Shown here: positions 5,389 to 5,676 of the stretch, in pieces
How the letters are laid out: every line of letters begins with the position of its first letter
Numbering within the stretch: the stretch's first letter is position 1
Source: Candidatus Hydrogenedentota bacterium
GTDB taxonomy: Bacteria > Hydrogenedentota > Hydrogenedentia > Hydrogenedentiales > GCA-2746185
Assembly: GCA_012965445.1 (NCBI GenBank)
Contig: DTSJ01000038.1
Span: 1-5,676 of the forward strand
Direction of reading: 5' to 3'
DNA: 5,676 nt
Made by a program: the position numbers and the translations under genes
The notes under the pieces: model-generated
What the model saw: only the letters and a program-made list of their open reading frames with translations
The model's database searches: none
Told to the model about the DNA's origin: nothing

Positions 5389-5676
5389 GCAGGTTGAAGA
5401 TCTTGTGATCGCAAATGGCGCAGGAGAAAAACTGTCTGGTACGGGAAAGGTATCGTCCGAATTTTTTACTCATCTTGCGGCTTATGAGGAGCGTCCGGAT
5501 ATTCAGTCGGTTGTACATGCGCATCCGCCCAAGGTGATAGGACTGACGCTCGCGGGGCATTCTCTTACCGAGCTCCTGCTTCCTGAGGTTGTTTTTGCGG
5601 TAGGCGGGATTCCTACGACTGAGTACGCGACTCCTGGGAGTAAGGAGGGGGGGATGGTTATTCGTGAATTGATACG
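5371..5676 (+). CDS. Class II aldolase, N-terminal/central part on the opposite strand (partial)
   Basis: The plus strand from about 5366 encodes PGVAKGFMQVEDLVIANG, matching the family segment 'TPSGVsKGFm.peDLV', so similarity extends upstream of the ATG at 5387. Next come VSSE, with its Glu codon at 5459-5461 in the place of the family's catalytic glutamate, and RPDIQSVVHAHPP, with the two zinc-binding His codons at 5516-5518 and 5522-5524. It ends YATPGSKEGGMVIRELIR at the window edge. Those last residues repeat, in order, the start of the minus-strand half. Joining this piece through 5676 to the minus strand from 5326 keeps frame and gives about 178 residues, which is a normal aldolase lacking only some 40-50 N-terminal residues. 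The gene was therefore a single minus-oriented or plus-oriented gene before the strand switch near 5370. Confidence 0.8.
5633..5676 (-). repeat. Right arm of the 44-bp inverted repeat, ending at the last base
   Basis: This arm is identical to the left arm in reverse complement and runs to the final base of the window. That is what an assembly path that folds back onto sequence already used would produce. Confidence 0.95.

Noticed and set aside
5360..5560. Minus-strand 66-residue frame upstream of the aldolase C-terminal half
   Set aside because: It is the antisense of the plus-strand aldolase half, which carries clear family motifs including the zinc-binding HAH.

Overview
The window looks like a short contig, or the end of one, from a Gram-negative bacterium. 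The best guess is the PVC superphylum (Planctomycetes, Verrucomicrobia, Lentisphaerae or Kiritimatiellae). The multi-spanning glycosyltransferase-like protein at 1926-3224 and the class II aldolase at the right end both read like members of those groups. One protein has a clear lipobox, so a bacterial cell with lipoprotein sorting is certain. The taxon is inferred from remembered family resemblance, not from a search.

All intact genes lie on the minus strand, so the order of transcription is right to left. It runs: a class II (zinc) aldolase broken by an inverted junction (5095-5676); a zinc-ribbon protein with one membrane span (3911-4897); a lipoprotein (3229-3825); a multi-spanning GT-C/GT39-like membrane protein (1926-3224); a two-span beta-rich protein of unknown function (403-1734); and the first 124 residues of a further membrane protein, possibly another GT-C type enzyme, cut by the left edge (1-372).

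The lipoprotein and the GT-C protein are 4 bp apart and probably translationally coupled. The beta-rich protein and the left-edge protein are 30 bp apart and probably co-transcribed. Gaps of 191-197 bp (1735-1925 and 4898-5094) probably separate transcription units. The 85-bp gap 3826-3910 holds a 15-bp RNA stem-loop just ahead of the lipoprotein ribosome binding site. Overall the cluster suggests envelope work, such as lipid-linked sugar transfer or cell-surface assembly, but no specific pathway can be proven.

The most unusual structure is at the right end. The aldolase C-terminus is read on the minus strand and its N-terminal and central part on the plus strand. The two halves share a perfect 44-bp inverted repeat that runs to the last base of the window. 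An inverted chimera (amplification or assembly fold-back) is the simplest explanation. A real inversion is possible and can be tested. I found no RNA genes, CRISPR array, insertion sequence or defence system.
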